Shown piece after piece: positions 23,810-31,976 of a stretch of 43,192 nucleotides of DNA; position 1 is the first letter of the stretch; each line of letters begins with the position of its first letter. The position numbers and the translations under genes were made by a program. Origin of the DNA: an uncultured Oscillospiraceae bacterium (GTDB taxonomy: Bacteria; Bacillota; Clostridia; Oscillospirales; Oscillospiraceae); contig CAKTRJ010000021.1 of assembly GCA_934597345.1 (NCBI GenBank), positions 1 through 43,192 on the forward strand, in the 5' to 3' direction. The notes under the pieces were generated by a model. The model searched no databases and had not been told where the DNA came from. It was given only the letters and a program-made list of their open reading frames with translations.

Positions 23810-24301
23810 TTATCCTTGTGCGTCCCGCCAGCGGCGCAGCTCCGCCGCCAGAGCGTCCCGGTTTTCCACCGATACCGTCAGCACCGTCACCCGGGGGTGA
23901 TGGGCGATGCGCTGGAGAAACTCGCTGTCCGCCTGCTGCAAAACGCCGAGGATGGGGATCCCCCCGTCCAGCGCGCGGAACACCGCTGCCTGGAACTGTC
24001 TGGCCTCCGCCTCATGGGGGCCCAGCTCGTCCATCACCAGCAGCCGGCAACCGACGGTATCCGCCAGCGCGGCGCAGCCCAGATCGTCGAACCGGGCCGG
24101 GTCGCCGCCGTGGCCGCAGCGAAACAGGAGGTTCTCCGGGGTAAAGGTCCGCTCCTGTGCGGCGGACAGCAGATAGACGCTGCCCTCATGCTTCACGGTG
24201 AAGAAACCGCCCAGCGGGCCGCGTTTCTCCGCCAGCAGGCCCCGGATCAGGGTGGATTTGCCCACGCCCTTGGGGCCGGTCAGAAACAGATGTCCCGTCA
24301 T
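23810..24301 (-). CDS. THEP1-type nucleoside-triphosphatase
   Basis: 163 residues with Walker A LTGPKGVGKST (about 7-17), Walker B RLLVMDELGPHE, and a FRALDGGIPILGVLQ segment, matching the NTPase_1 (THEP1/DUF265) family. In gut Clostridia such genes often sit beside xdhC or other molybdenum-hydroxylase accessory genes, and here xdhC is 10 bases upstream. The role is unknown; a nucleotide-handling or cofactor step in molybdopterin cytosine-dinucleotide enzyme maturation is a guess. ATG at 24301 is chosen over 24343: GAGGA lies at good spacing, and the longer form would overlap xdhC by more than 30 bases. Confidence 0.82.
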   Translation of the reverse strand: MTGHLFLTGPKGVGKSTLIRGLLAEKRGPLGGFFTVKHEGSVYLLSAAQERTFTPENLLFRCGHGGDPARFDDLGCAALADTVGCRLLVMDELGPHEAEARQFQAAVFRALDGGIPILGVLQQADSEFLQRIAHHPRVTVLTVSVENRDALAAELRRWRDAQG

Positions 24302-24311
24302 AGCCGCATCC

Positions 24312-25283
24312 TCAGTGCATGGGGCAGCCGTGAAGCTGCACACCGGCCTTCTCCCGGCGGGTGGCCCGCACGCAGATCATCTCACCGGCGATGGACACGG
24401 CGATCTCCTCCGGCGTCACCGCCTTGATGGCGGTGCCGATGGGGGTGTGAACGGCGGCAATGGCCTCCTCCCGGATGCCTGCCGCCCGCAGGCGGGCGTT
24501 GACGCTGGCGGTCTTGGCGCGGGAGCCGATGACGCCGATGTAGGCGTACTGTCCCCGCAGCACCTGCTCCTGCACGGCGAAGTCGTGACTGTGGCCGTTG
24601 GTCATGACCACCACATAGTCCTCGCCGCCCACGGGAACGGCGTCGGCCAGATGGTCAAGGTCGCAGCACACCACCGCGTCGGCAGTGGGGAAGCGCTCTC
24701 GGGTCACCAGCTCCGGCCGGTCGTCCACCACCGTCACCCGGAAACCCACGGTGGTCAGCAGCGGGCACAGGGCCAGCGAGCAGTGGCCCGCGCCGAACAG
24801 GATGGCCCGCTCGCCGATGGGTAGAGGCAGGGCCGCATGGGCGCTGTCGGTCTCGGCGGTATCCTGCAAAGCGGGCGTGCCGCCGTCCAGCGCCAGCACC
24901 AGCCAGCCCGGCTGCCGCAGAGCGATGCGGCGCAGTATCTCACCGGCCAGCTTCTGCCACGCCGGATCGTCGGCGGCGATGAATTGCAGATGCACCGTCA
25001 CGTCGCCGCCGCACACCATGCCGATGTCCTCGGTGTCGTTGTGGTGGAGCTTATACTCGTGGACGGTGCTGCGGCGCTCCTGAAGGAGCTTTTTGCCCAG
25101 CTCGATGCTCTGGCCCTCCACCGCGCCGCCGCCGATGGTGCCGCAGAGAAGGCCCTTTTCGCCCACCAGCATCTGTGCGCCCATCCCGCGGGGGGTGGAG
25201 CCGCTGTCAGCGATGATGGTACACAGCACCGTATCGTGGTGCTTTTCCATTTCATAAAGCAGAGTGGTGAAGATTCCGTTCAT
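24312..25283 (-). CDS. xdhC: XdhC/CoxI family molybdenum-hydroxylase maturation protein
   Basis: XdhC/CoxI proteins bind and sulfurate the molybdenum cofactor and insert it into xanthine dehydrogenase-type enzymes. The 323-residue protein has the N-terminal XdhC_CoxI domain (ADSGSTPRGMGAQMLVGEKG, then GTIGGGAVEG) with CGG later, and a C-terminal Rossmann domain (ILFGAGHCSLAL, VVDDRPEL, GVIGSRAK, then HTPIGTAIKAVTPEEIAVSI). ATG at 25283 follows AAAGGAG at 7 bases. No molybdenum hydroxylase structural gene is in the window; yqeC at 33620 belongs to the same functional circle. A role with a selenium-dependent hydroxylase is plausible but inferred. Confidence 0.93.
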   Translation of the reverse strand: MNGIFTTLLYEMEKHHDTVLCTIIADSGSTPRGMGAQMLVGEKGLLCGTIGGGAVEGQSIELGKKLLQERRSTVHEYKLHHNDTEDIGMVCGGDVTVHLQFIAADDPAWQKLAGEILRRIALRQPGWLVLALDGGTPALQDTAETDSAHAALPLPIGERAILFGAGHCSLALCPLLTTVGFRVTVVDDRPELVTRERFPTADAVVCCDLDHLADAVPVGGEDYVVVMTNGHSHDFAVQEQVLRGQYAYIGVIGSRAKTASVNARLRAAGIREEAIAAVHTPIGTAIKAVTPEEIAVSIAGEMICVRATRREKAGVQLHGCPMH

Positions 25284-25344
25284 GATGGTGCTCCTTTCGG
25301 GGGAGAAATTATGGGGGTGCATATACTTTGCCGGACATACCGTC

Positions 25345-25469
25345 CAAAGGCTCCCCTGTGCAAGGGGAGCTGTCAGCCGTAAGGCTGACTGAGGGGTTGT
25401 CCGTCATTTGACAATCCCTCCGTCAACGCTTCGCGTTGCCACCTCCCTTTACACAAGGGAGGCTTTTTT
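25345..25469. repeat. Repeat family C, copy 2 (complete)
   Basis: CCAAAGGCTCCCCTGTG at the left and CACAAGGGAGGCTTTTTTG at the right form imperfect inverted ends. Between them are GGGGAGCTGTCAGCC, GGCTGACTGAGGGGTTG and CAACGCTTCGCGTTG. The T-rich right end could act as a terminator on the plus strand. Confidence 0.8.
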
Positions 25470-25511
25470 GCCGCTATTACTTTCCCAGAGATTAGCCTCT
25501 AGTTCCGGCGT

Positions 25512-25633
25512 CGGGGCATCGGGGGCATCGCCCCTACGAAAAGGTACGGTTTTCCGGCGGCCTGAGGGCAGGCCGCCCTACGGGCATTTCTCGTTGGTTG
25601 GTCGTAGGGCGGGGTGCCCTCACCCCGCCGCAC
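25512..25633. repeat. Repeat family D, copies in tandem
   Basis: Three palindromic units: GGGGCATCGGGGGCATCGCC ending in CCTACG; GGCGGCCTGAGGGCAGGCCG ending in CCCTACG; and CGTAGGGCGGGGTGCCCTCA followed by CCCCGCC. Noncoding, just 3' of the substrate-binding protein gene. Confidence 0.75.
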
Positions 25634-25677
25634 GGTAAACACAGCGGGTGGTTTGTGCGTTTTTATCGGGGCGGGCG

Positions 25678-26778
25678 TTACGCGGCCGCGTCCAGCTGGG
25701 GCAGGGAATTGGCCACCAGCGCATCGTACTGCTCCTGGGTCAGGTCGCAGTGATAGAACAGCTGGAAGTAGTTGGCCGCCTCGGTGTACAGGTCATAGTC
25801 GGCGGCATCGGGATACAGCACCTTGGCCATCCACAGCATGCCCAGCAGGCGCTGCACGGAGGGAGGGAAGCCCATCCAGTTATAGGGGCCTATGGGGACC
25901 TCATAGTACGCGCCGTTCTGGATGGCGGTCACGCCCTGCCATGCGGCGTCCTCACCCACGGTGGCATAGATGCTGCCGGGCGCGAACAGGATCACGTCGG
26001 GGTTCCAGTTGAGGATCTGCTCCATGTCCACCTCATTGCCGCTGCCCTTGCCGGAGGGCTCGTCCACCACGGCCAGGTTGTTGCTGAGCATGCCGATGAC
26101 CTCGGCATGGAAGGAGCCCTGGGCAATGACGTTCAGGCCGGTGTCGCCGGTGACGTACAGCAGGTTCACCTTCTCCGCACCATCGGCAATGGCGCTGACC
26201 TTGTCATAGGCGGCGCGGCAGTAGTCGGACAGGGTCTTGGCCTCGTCGGTCATGCCCAGCAGGTCGCCCAGCAGGGTATAGGTCTCGTCCATGGAGGCCA
26301 GCTTGGCGTCGATGTGGACGAAGGGGATGCCGGTCTGCTCCTGCAGGGCGTCCATGTCCTCCGCGACGGTGCCCTTGGCCTCGCCCACGTCGATGACCAC
26401 CTGGGCCTCACTGGCCAGAAGGGTCTCCAGATTCAGCTCGCCCTTGCCGCCGTACAGCTGGCCCAGCAGGGGCAGGTTATAGTAATTCTCGTCCAGGAAC
26501 TGCCGGGCGCTCTCGTCCCACTCATTGGCCACGCCCACCAGCTTATCAGGGCACAGGGCGAACAGCACGATCTGGGCCAGAGGGCCGGACACGGCCACCT
26601 TGTCGATCCGGGCGGGAACGGTGACCTGGCGTCCGGTGGAATCGGTAAACACGCGGGTCTCGGCGGCGGTGTCGTTCTCGTCCTCCGCCGGGGTGTTGGG
26701 CTGGCTGCCGCAGGCGGTCAGACCCAGGGTCATCACCAGCACCAACAACAGCACCAGCAGCTTTTGGGTCTTTTTCAT
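25678..26778 (-). CDS. FepB/BtuF-type ABC transporter substrate-binding lipoprotein
   Basis: 366 residues with a lipoprotein signal (lipobox LTAC, Cys23), an acidic linker, and a class III (helical backbone) binding protein. The N-lobe starts TDSTGRQVTVPARIDKVAV and the C-lobe carries NWNPDVILFAPGS and PYNWMGFPPSVQRLLGMLW. It would capture a chelated metal or cofactor outside the cell and hand it to the FecCD-type permease at 28287-29321. Candidates are corrinoid (cobamide genes lie next door), siderophore, heme, or molybdate/tungstate (XdhC lies on the other side); the sequence does not decide. Starts in the stop of the methyltransferase gene (ATGA), with AGGAG upstream. Confidence 0.9.
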   Translation of the reverse strand: MKKTQKLLVLLLVLVMTLGLTACGSQPNTPAEDENDTAAETRVFTDSTGRQVTVPARIDKVAVSGPLAQIVLFALCPDKLVGVANEWDESARQFLDENYYNLPLLGQLYGGKGELNLETLLASEAQVVIDVGEAKGTVAEDMDALQEQTGIPFVHIDAKLASMDETYTLLGDLLGMTDEAKTLSDYCRAAYDKVSAIADGAEKVNLLYVTGDTGLNVIAQGSFHAEVIGMLSNNLAVVDEPSGKGSGNEVDMEQILNWNPDVILFAPGSIYATVGEDAAWQGVTAIQNGAYYEVPIGPYNWMGFPPSVQRLLGMLWMAKVLYPDAADYDLYTEAANYFQLFYHCDLTQEQYDALVANSLPQLDAAA

Positions 26779-27515
26779 CCGTTTTCTCCTCTTTCTTCAT
26801 CTGGTATCTCACACGCCTCCCAGCGCAGCAGGCCGAAGCGGCGGCTCTGGGGCAGATAGAGAGGAAAATCCTCCCGTCCCGTGGCCGTCAGCCGTGCGCG
26901 CAGGAATTCGTCAGTGGCAGGGGTAGTGTCACCCGGAGGTTGGTACAATGCAAAGAACCGCCGGGCGTCGTCCAGGGTGCGGAAGGGCTGTCCCATGGGC
27001 AGCGCCATCTCGCAGGCGTGGAAGGGGATGCCTCGGGCCGTCAGCTCTGCCGCGCCGCGGGGGTAGCCGTCGTGACGGACGGCACTCTGTGCGGCGGAGA
27101 ACCGGTGGGCGGCGTCATTGCGCATGATGGCCAGCACCGTGCCGCGGCACTGGGCCGCCGAAATGGCCAGTATCTCCTCGATATGGCCGAAGAAGCAGAA
27201 CACCATGGCGTCATAGGGCGTCTCCGGCGGCAGCCCGGCGATGTCGCCGCAGCGGATGTCGATATTGCGGATGCCCCGCTTGCGGCAGTTGTCCGCCAGC
27301 AGGGCCAGCGCCTCGCCGCTGACGTCCACCGCCGTCACCTGCTTCACATAGGGCGACAGCGCCAGCGACAGGTGTCCCGTGCCGCAGCCCGCGTCGCAGA
27401 TGCGGCCCTCTCTGGGCAGATACGGGGCCAGCGCCGCCGCCAGCAGGGCGTGGAAGTCACCCCACGCGGCGGCATCCTCCATAAAGCGGACCTTGTCCGC
27501 GTTCCACTCAAACAT
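26775..27515 (-). CDS. Class I SAM-dependent methyltransferase in ABC importer operon
   Basis: 246 residues with the SAM-binding motif ICDAGCGTGHLSLALS, acidic loop TAVDVSGEALALL, and DIRCGDIAG later: a Rossmann-fold methyltransferase. The C-terminal half (YPRGAAELTARGIPFHACEM, then DDARRFFALYQPPG) is typical of small-molecule methyltransferases found within FecCD-type importer operons in Clostridia. The substrate is unknown; it may modify the imported ligand. I chose ATG at 27515 over GTG at 27533, because GGAGGGAG precedes the ATG. It overlaps the ATPase gene by 8 bases and the lipoprotein gene by 4, so all four genes of the operon are coupled. Confidence 0.85.
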   Translation of the reverse strand: MFEWNADKVRFMEDAAAWGDFHALLAAALAPYLPREGRICDAGCGTGHLSLALSPYVKQVTAVDVSGEALALLADNCRKRGIRNIDIRCGDIAGLPPETPYDAMVFCFFGHIEEILAISAAQCRGTVLAIMRNDAAHRFSAAQSAVRHDGYPRGAAELTARGIPFHACEMALPMGQPFRTLDDARRFFALYQPPGDTTPATDEFLRARLTATGREDFPLYLPQSRRFGLLRWEACEIPDEERGENG

Positions 27516-28290
27516 GGGTCTCTCCCTCCACACGGGGCGCCAGCACCGGGCCGGAGGCCGTGTCCAGAAAATCCACCTGCACGCCGTACAGCGACGCCAT
27601 CAGTTCCGGCGTCAGCACGTCGGCAGGCCGTCCCAGTGCGGCGCTGGTGCCGCCTTGCAGCACCAGCAGCCGGTGGGCGAAGGTCAGGGCATGCTGGGGA
27701 TTGTGGGTGCTGAGTACCACCGTATAGCCCTGCGCCGCCAGACGGCGCACCATCTGTAAGATCCGCAGCTGATTTCCGTAGTCCAGCGCCGAGGTGGGCT
27801 CGTCCATCATCAGCACCTCCGCGTGCTGGGCCAGCGCCCGGGCGATCAGCACCAGCTGCTGCTCGCCGCCGGAGAGGTGGGTGAAGCTCCGCTCCCGCAG
27901 GTGTGCCGCGCCTACCTGCTCCAGCGCCTCCTCCGCCTGACGCATCTGCGCCGCGCCCGGCTGCTGGAAGGCGTTCAGCTGGCGGGCCGCGCCCATCAGC
28001 ACCGTATCCAACGCCGTATAGCCAAAGGTGGCGGGATGGATCTGGGGGATGTAGGCGATGCGCCGCGCCCGCTCACGGGGCGGCAGCGTCGTCAGGTCGC
28101 AGCCGTCCACGGTGACCCGGCCCGACGCGGGCGTCAGCGTTCCCAGCATGCAGCGGAACAGCGTGGTCTTGCCCACGCCGTTGGGGCCAAGGACCGACAG
28201 CAGCTCCCCCTTTTCCGCCGTGAAGGTCACGTCCCGCAGCACGGGAGCTTTGCCATAGGAAAAGGACAGGTTTTCCACAGAAAGGCTCAT
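27508..28290 (-). CDS. FepC/BtuD-type ABC transporter ATPase
   Basis: 260 residues with all ABC motifs: Walker A LGPNGVGKTTL (about 34-44), Q-loop IPQIHP (about 81-86), signature LSGGEQQ (139-145), Walker B VLMMDEPTSALD (159-170), and the H-loop in VVLSTHNPQHAL. It belongs to the iron-siderophore/heme/cobalamin importer class and energises the FecCD permease encoded directly upstream (ATGA overlap). The protein is complete; the C-terminal tail varies in this class. Confidence 0.95.
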   Translation of the reverse strand: MSLSVENLSFSYGKAPVLRDVTFTAEKGELLSVLGPNGVGKTTLFRCMLGTLTPASGRVTVDGCDLTTLPPRERARRIAYIPQIHPATFGYTALDTVLMGAARQLNAFQQPGAAQMRQAEEALEQVGAAHLRERSFTHLSGGEQQLVLIARALAQHAEVLMMDEPTSALDYGNQLRILQMVRRLAAQGYTVVLSTHNPQHALTFAHRLLVLQGGTSAALGRPADVLTPELMASLYGVQVDFLDTASGPVLAPRVEGETHV

Positions 28291-29321
28291 AGCACATGCT
28301 CCTTTCTGGTCATGAGATAGATGAAGAAGGGCGCGCCGATGAAGGCCATCAGGATACCGATAGGGATCTCCACCGCCAGCAGATTGCGGGACACATCGTC
28401 CACCAGCAGCAGGAAGATCGCGCCCAGCAGCATGCCCGCCGGCAGCAGGCGGCGGCAGTCACTGCCCACCAGCTTGCGGCTGAGATGGGGGATCACAAGG
28501 CCCACCCAGCCGATCATGCCGCTGGCGGAGACGCTGGCGGCGGTCAGCACCGTGGCGCACAATATCACCGCCAGCCGAAGGGCAGTGGTGTTGACGCCCA
28601 TGGAGCGGGCCTCCTCCTCGCTGAGGGTCAGCAGATTGACGCGCCAGCGCAGCAGCAGAAGCGGGATCGCCCCGATGGCCATGGGGATCAGGGCAAAGAG
28701 CACGTCCTTCATCCGCGTGCCGCTGAGGCTGCCCATGAGCCAGTAGGTAATGGCGGGCAGCTGGTTGGTGGGGTCGGCCACCAGCTTGATGTAGGAGGTG
28801 CCCGCCGAGAACAGGGACGAGATCATGATGCCCGACAGCAGCAGGTTCACCACCTGATTGCCCCGGATGCGGCGGGCGATGACGTACACCAGCGCCACCG
28901 TCGCCAGACTGGCGGCAAAGGCCAGCGCCGTAACGCCGAAGCGGCTGAAGCCCAGCAGAATGGCCAGCGCCGCGCCGAAGCAGGCCCCCGACGACGCGCC
29001 CAGAATGTCCGGCGCGGCCATGGGGTTGCGGAACACCGATTGATAGGCGGTTCCGGCGGCGGACAGCGAGCAGCCCACCAGACAGGCCAGCAGGATACGG
29101 GGCAGCCGCACGTTCAGCACCGCCACCGTCATGTTGGCCGTCCACGTCTCCTCGATAGGAAAGACCCCGGACAGCAGGATGCGCACCACCTGCCGGATGG
29201 GCACGTCATACCGGCCCAGCACGAAGGACAGAAGGAACAGCGCCAGAAGCACTGCGGCCAGCGCGGCGACCCACAGTGCGGCGCGGCGGTCGGCGGCGGT
29301 ACGGTGCGGCGTTTGCTTCAT
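28287..29321 (-). CDS. FecCD family ABC transporter permease
   Basis: 344 residues, highly hydrophobic, with about ten membrane helices. Family marks include LPRILLACLVGCSLSAAGTA, YQSVFRNPMAAPDILGASSG, the coupling-helix region EEEARSMGV, and GMIGWVGLVIPHLSR near the C-terminus. It forms the homodimeric channel of an iron-chelate/vitamin B12-type importer. ATG at 29321 is preferred to an earlier in-frame start at 29378, because AAGGAGGG lies 8 bases upstream and the longer form would reach into the promoter and palindrome. First gene of the leftward importer operon. Confidence 0.94.
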   Translation of the reverse strand: MKQTPHRTAADRRAALWVAALAAVLLALFLLSFVLGRYDVPIRQVVRILLSGVFPIEETWTANMTVAVLNVRLPRILLACLVGCSLSAAGTAYQSVFRNPMAAPDILGASSGACFGAALAILLGFSRFGVTALAFAASLATVALVYVIARRIRGNQVVNLLLSGIMISSLFSAGTSYIKLVADPTNQLPAITYWLMGSLSGTRMKDVLFALIPMAIGAIPLLLLRWRVNLLTLSEEEARSMGVNTTALRLAVILCATVLTAASVSASGMIGWVGLVIPHLSRKLVGSDCRRLLPAGMLLGAIFLLLVDDVSRNLLAVEIPIGILMAFIGAPFFIYLMTRKEHVL

Positions 29322-29352
29322 GGGCGGCTCCCTCCTTCCGGTGATTTTCAGC

Positions 29353-29403
29353 ATTATACCATTGATCAACAAGGACAAGCACGTCCTTGCCGATCAATGG
29401 TAT
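29353..29403 (-). promoter_or_regulatory. Palindromic operator-like site over the importer promoter
   Basis: Perfect 12-base arms ATACCATTGATC (29356-29367) and GATCAATGGTAT (29392-29403) enclose a second perfect pair, AAGGAC/GTCCTT (29371-29376 and 29383-29388). The left arm overlaps TATAAT (minus strand, 29353-29358), the likely -10 of the importer operon. This fits a repressor operator, or a stem-loop just upstream of the mRNA start. No B12-box sequence is visible, so I do not call a cobalamin riboswitch. Confidence 0.55.
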
Positions 29404-29509
29404 TTTACAGCGTTATTCTTTTTCGCGCAATACGGAATGTTCGGTATGGTCGGATTTTCGTGCGACGATAGCGCTTTTATGAGGCCCGACTGCCTTTTTC
29501 TGCCGCCGG

Positions 29510-29538
29510 TTGCTTTTCTCCGCCGGAGCCGCTATAAT
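29510..29538 (+). promoter_or_regulatory. Promoter of the cobamide operon
   Basis: TTGCTT (29510-29515), 17 bases, perfect TATAAT (29533-29538), about 30 bases before the first start codon. The leader is too short for a riboswitch. Confidence 0.7.
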
Positions 29539-29569
29539 AAGAGCCATCCGAGACAAAGGGAGGCCGCCT

Positions 29570-30346
29570 ATGGACCGCGCTGCGTTGAGAGGAAAACTGC
29601 ATCTGTCCGGTATCGACGATACCGCCGCCCCGCTGGCCCGGCGGTACGGCCTGGGCTATGAGATCACCGCCTTCTGCATGGCGTCCGCGCTGGAGGAAGG
29701 CGCCGCCTTTACCGCGGCGGAGCGGGCGGCGGCAGGCATGGACAGCCTGTGGCTCCACGCGCCCTTTGCCGAGCTTTGCCCCTGCGCCATCGACCCGCTG
29801 GTGCGGGAGATCGCGGCGCGGCGCTACCGCCAGACCATCGCCATGGCCCGCCGCCTGAATGTGACGCGCATCGTCATCCACGACGGGTATGTGCCCTTCG
29901 TGTACTTTCCGGAGTGGTTCATCGAGCAGTCCATCGACTTCTGGCGGGGCTTCCTGCCGGAGGTGCCGGAGGACATGACCATCGCCCTGGAAAACGTCAT
30001 GGACGAGGGTCCCGACATGCTGGCGGCCATCATGAAGGGCGTGGACGATCCCCGGCTGGGGGTATGCCTTGACGTGGGCCACGCCAACACCACTGTCAGC
30101 AAAACGCCGCCCCTGGACTGGATCCCACCGCTGTCTCCCTGGCTGCGGCATGTGCATATCCACAACAATTTCGGCGACTGGGACCTGCACAACCCACTGG
30201 GGGAGGGCAATATTCCCATGGCGCAGGTGCTGGATCAGCTGCTGACCCGGTGCCCTGCCGTCACCTATACTATTGAAAACATGAACTGCGCCCCGTCCCT
30301 CGACTGGCTGGCGGCGCAGGGCTATCTGGGAGAGATCACACTATGA
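29570..30346 (+). CDS. TIM-barrel sugar isomerase/AP endonuclease 2-like protein in cobamide operon
   Basis: 258 residues in the xylose isomerase-like TIM-barrel superfamily. Metal-site signatures are visible as VIHDGYVPF, ALENVMDE, CLDVGHANT and HVHIHNNFGDWDLHNPLGEG. Members act as sugar-phosphate isomerases/epimerases or endonuclease IV-like enzymes, so the fold is clear and the reaction is not. It is the first gene of a tightly overlapping operon (ATGA into cobT), which suggests a role in cobamide lower-ligand or alpha-ribazole metabolism; that is inference from position only. ATG at 29570 follows AAAGGGAGG; an in-frame ATG at 29510 lies in the promoter. Confidence 0.8.
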   Translation: MDRAALRGKLHLSGIDDTAAPLARRYGLGYEITAFCMASALEEGAAFTAAERAAAGMDSLWLHAPFAELCPCAIDPLVREIAARRYRQTIAMARRLNVTRIVIHDGYVPFVYFPEWFIEQSIDFWRGFLPEVPEDMTIALENVMDEGPDMLAAIMKGVDDPRLGVCLDVGHANTTVSKTPPLDWIPPLSPWLRHVHIHNNFGDWDLHNPLGEGNIPMAQVLDQLLTRCPAVTYTIENMNCAPSLDWLAAQGYLGEITL

Positions 30347-31446
30347 CCGAACAGGAACTGCAAGCATATATCGCGGCCATCCGACCGGCGGACGAGGCCG
30401 CCATGGCCGCTGCCCGCCGCCGTCAGGCGGAGCTGGCCAAGCCGCCGGGAAGCCTTGGCAAGCTGGAGGAGATGGCCGTCCGCATGGCGGGCGTCACGGG
30501 CCAGGTCTGCCCGGAGGTGAAAAAGTGCCGTGTGGCGGTGTTCGCCGCCGACAACGGCGTGGTGGCCGAGGGAGTGTCCTGCGCGCCCCGGTCCGTCACC
30601 TTACAGCAGGCGGTCAACATGACCCGCCGCAAGACCGGCATGTCGGCGCTGGCGAAAACCTTCGGTGACGACGTGGCCGTATATGACGTGGGCATCGCCG
30701 CCGACGTCCATTGTCCCGACGTGATCGACCGCAAGGTGCGCTATGGCACCGCTGATCTGGCGACGGAGCCCGCCATGACCCGGGCGGAAGCCCTTCAGGC
30801 GCTGGCGGTGGGCATGGAGGCCGCCGCCCAGGCCAAGGCCGACGGCATTTCGGTGCTGGGCATCGGGGAAATGGGCATCGGCAACACCACCACCAGCGCC
30901 GCCGTACTCTCGGTGCTGCTGGATACGGAGGTGGAGGCCGTCACCGGACGGGGCGGCGGACTGACCGACGAGGGCTTCGACCGGAAGAAGCAGGTGCTGC
31001 GCCGGGCGCTCCAACTGCACCATCCCGACAAAAACGACGTGCTGGACGTGCTGCACAAGGTGGGCGGACTGGACATTGCCGCCATGACCGGCGCGTTCCT
31101 GGGCTGCGCCCATGAGGGCATTGCCGCCGCGGTGGACGGCTATATTTCCGTGGCGGCGGCCCTGTGCGCCGTGCATCTGTGCCCCGCCGCGGGAGACTAT
31201 CTGTTCCTGTCCCACCAGTCCTATGAGCTGGGCTACGCCAAGGCGGCGCAGGCGCTGGGCCTCAGTCCCTGCCTTGCTCTGGACATGCGGTTGGGGGAGG
31301 GCAGCGGCTGCCCCCTGCTGTTCCGGGTGCTGGAGGGCGCCTGCGGCGTGATGAAGAACATGGCGACATTCTCCGAGGCCGCCATTGAGGACGACTATCT
31401 GGAGCCCATCCGCTCCGGCGACAGCTTTACGGTGGAGGGCGCATGA
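30343..31446 (+). CDS. cobT: Nicotinate-nucleotide:dimethylbenzimidazole phosphoribosyltransferase CobT
   Basis: CobT transfers ribose phosphate from nicotinate mononucleotide to the lower-ligand base, giving alpha-ribazole phosphate. The 367-residue product is full length: AKPPGSLGKLEEMA (about 32-45), GIGEMGIGNTTTSAA (173-187), TGRGGGLTDEG, AMTGAFLGCA (247-256), and the catalytic Glu in MRLGEGSG (Glu319). Starts in the stop of the TIM-barrel gene (ATGA) and runs into cobU the same way. It may accept bases other than dimethylbenzimidazole, as many anaerobe enzymes do (general knowledge). Confidence 0.96.
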   Translation: MTEQELQAYIAAIRPADEAAMAAARRRQAELAKPPGSLGKLEEMAVRMAGVTGQVCPEVKKCRVAVFAADNGVVAEGVSCAPRSVTLQQAVNMTRRKTGMSALAKTFGDDVAVYDVGIAADVHCPDVIDRKVRYGTADLATEPAMTRAEALQALAVGMEAAAQAKADGISVLGIGEMGIGNTTTSAAVLSVLLDTEVEAVTGRGGGLTDEGFDRKKQVLRRALQLHHPDKNDVLDVLHKVGGLDIAAMTGAFLGCAHEGIAAAVDGYISVAAALCAVHLCPAAGDYLFLSHQSYELGYAKAAQALGLSPCLALDMRLGEGSGCPLLFRVLEGACGVMKNMATFSEAAIEDDYLEPIRSGDSFTVEGA

Positions 31447-31976
31447 GAATTTTACTGACCGGCGGCAGCAAAAGCGGCAAAAGCACCGCCGCCCAGCACC
31501 TGTGCCGCCATCTGGCGGCGGGCGGCCCCATGTACTACTGGGCCACCATGACGCCCCGTGACGGCGAGGATCACCAGCGTGTCCTGCGGCACATTGCCGA
31601 CCGGGCGGGCTGGGGCTTTCAGACCATCGAGCGCAGCACCGGCCTGACCGCCGCCCTGCCGGATATCGACAAGAGCGGTGCGGTGCTGCTGGACAGCGTC
31701 ACCGCCGCCCTGTCCGAGGCCATGTTCGGCCCGGAGTTCGACGCGGACGCGGCAGCGACCGTAACGGCGGAGCTGCTGGCCGTCAGCCGCCACAGCGCCC
31801 ACTTCGTGTGCGTGTGCGACGACCTGTGGCGGGGCGGCGAGGACTATCCGGACTGGACAGATATCTACGTCCGGGGCCTTGCCCATGTGTGCCGCGCCCT
31901 GGCGGCGGAATTTGACGTGGTGTGCGACATGGCGGCGGGCCTGCCCCATGTGTGGAAGGGAGCGTGGCCCCTGTGA
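31443..31976 (+). CDS. cobU: CobU-like adenosylcobinamide kinase/guanylyltransferase (C-terminal motif lost)
   Basis: CobU phosphorylates adenosylcobinamide and transfers GMP to it. The 177 residues have an intact P-loop LTGGSKSGKST (about 5-15), YWATMTPRDGEDHQ, and RVLRHIADR, where His50 matches the position of the guanylylated His. However, the usual NEVGxGIVP motif near the C-terminus is missing: the aligned stretch is CVCDDLWRGGEDYP. A second, shorter CobU-like gene at 32710-33060 keeps that motif but has a damaged P-loop. Overlaps cobT and cobS by ATGA and GTGA. Confidence 0.85.
   Translation: MRILLTGGSKSGKSTAAQHLCRHLAAGGPMYYWATMTPRDGEDHQRVLRHIADRAGWGFQTIERSTGLTAALPDIDKSGAVLLDSVTAALSEAMFGPEFDADAAATVTAELLAVSRHSAHFVCVCDDLWRGGEDYPDWTDIYVRGLAHVCRALAAEFDVVCDMAAGLPHVWKGAWPL

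Noticed and set aside
29322..29569. Cobalamin riboswitch between importer and cobamide operons
   Set aside because: No B12-box or comparable conserved core seen on either strand, and both leaders are too short.
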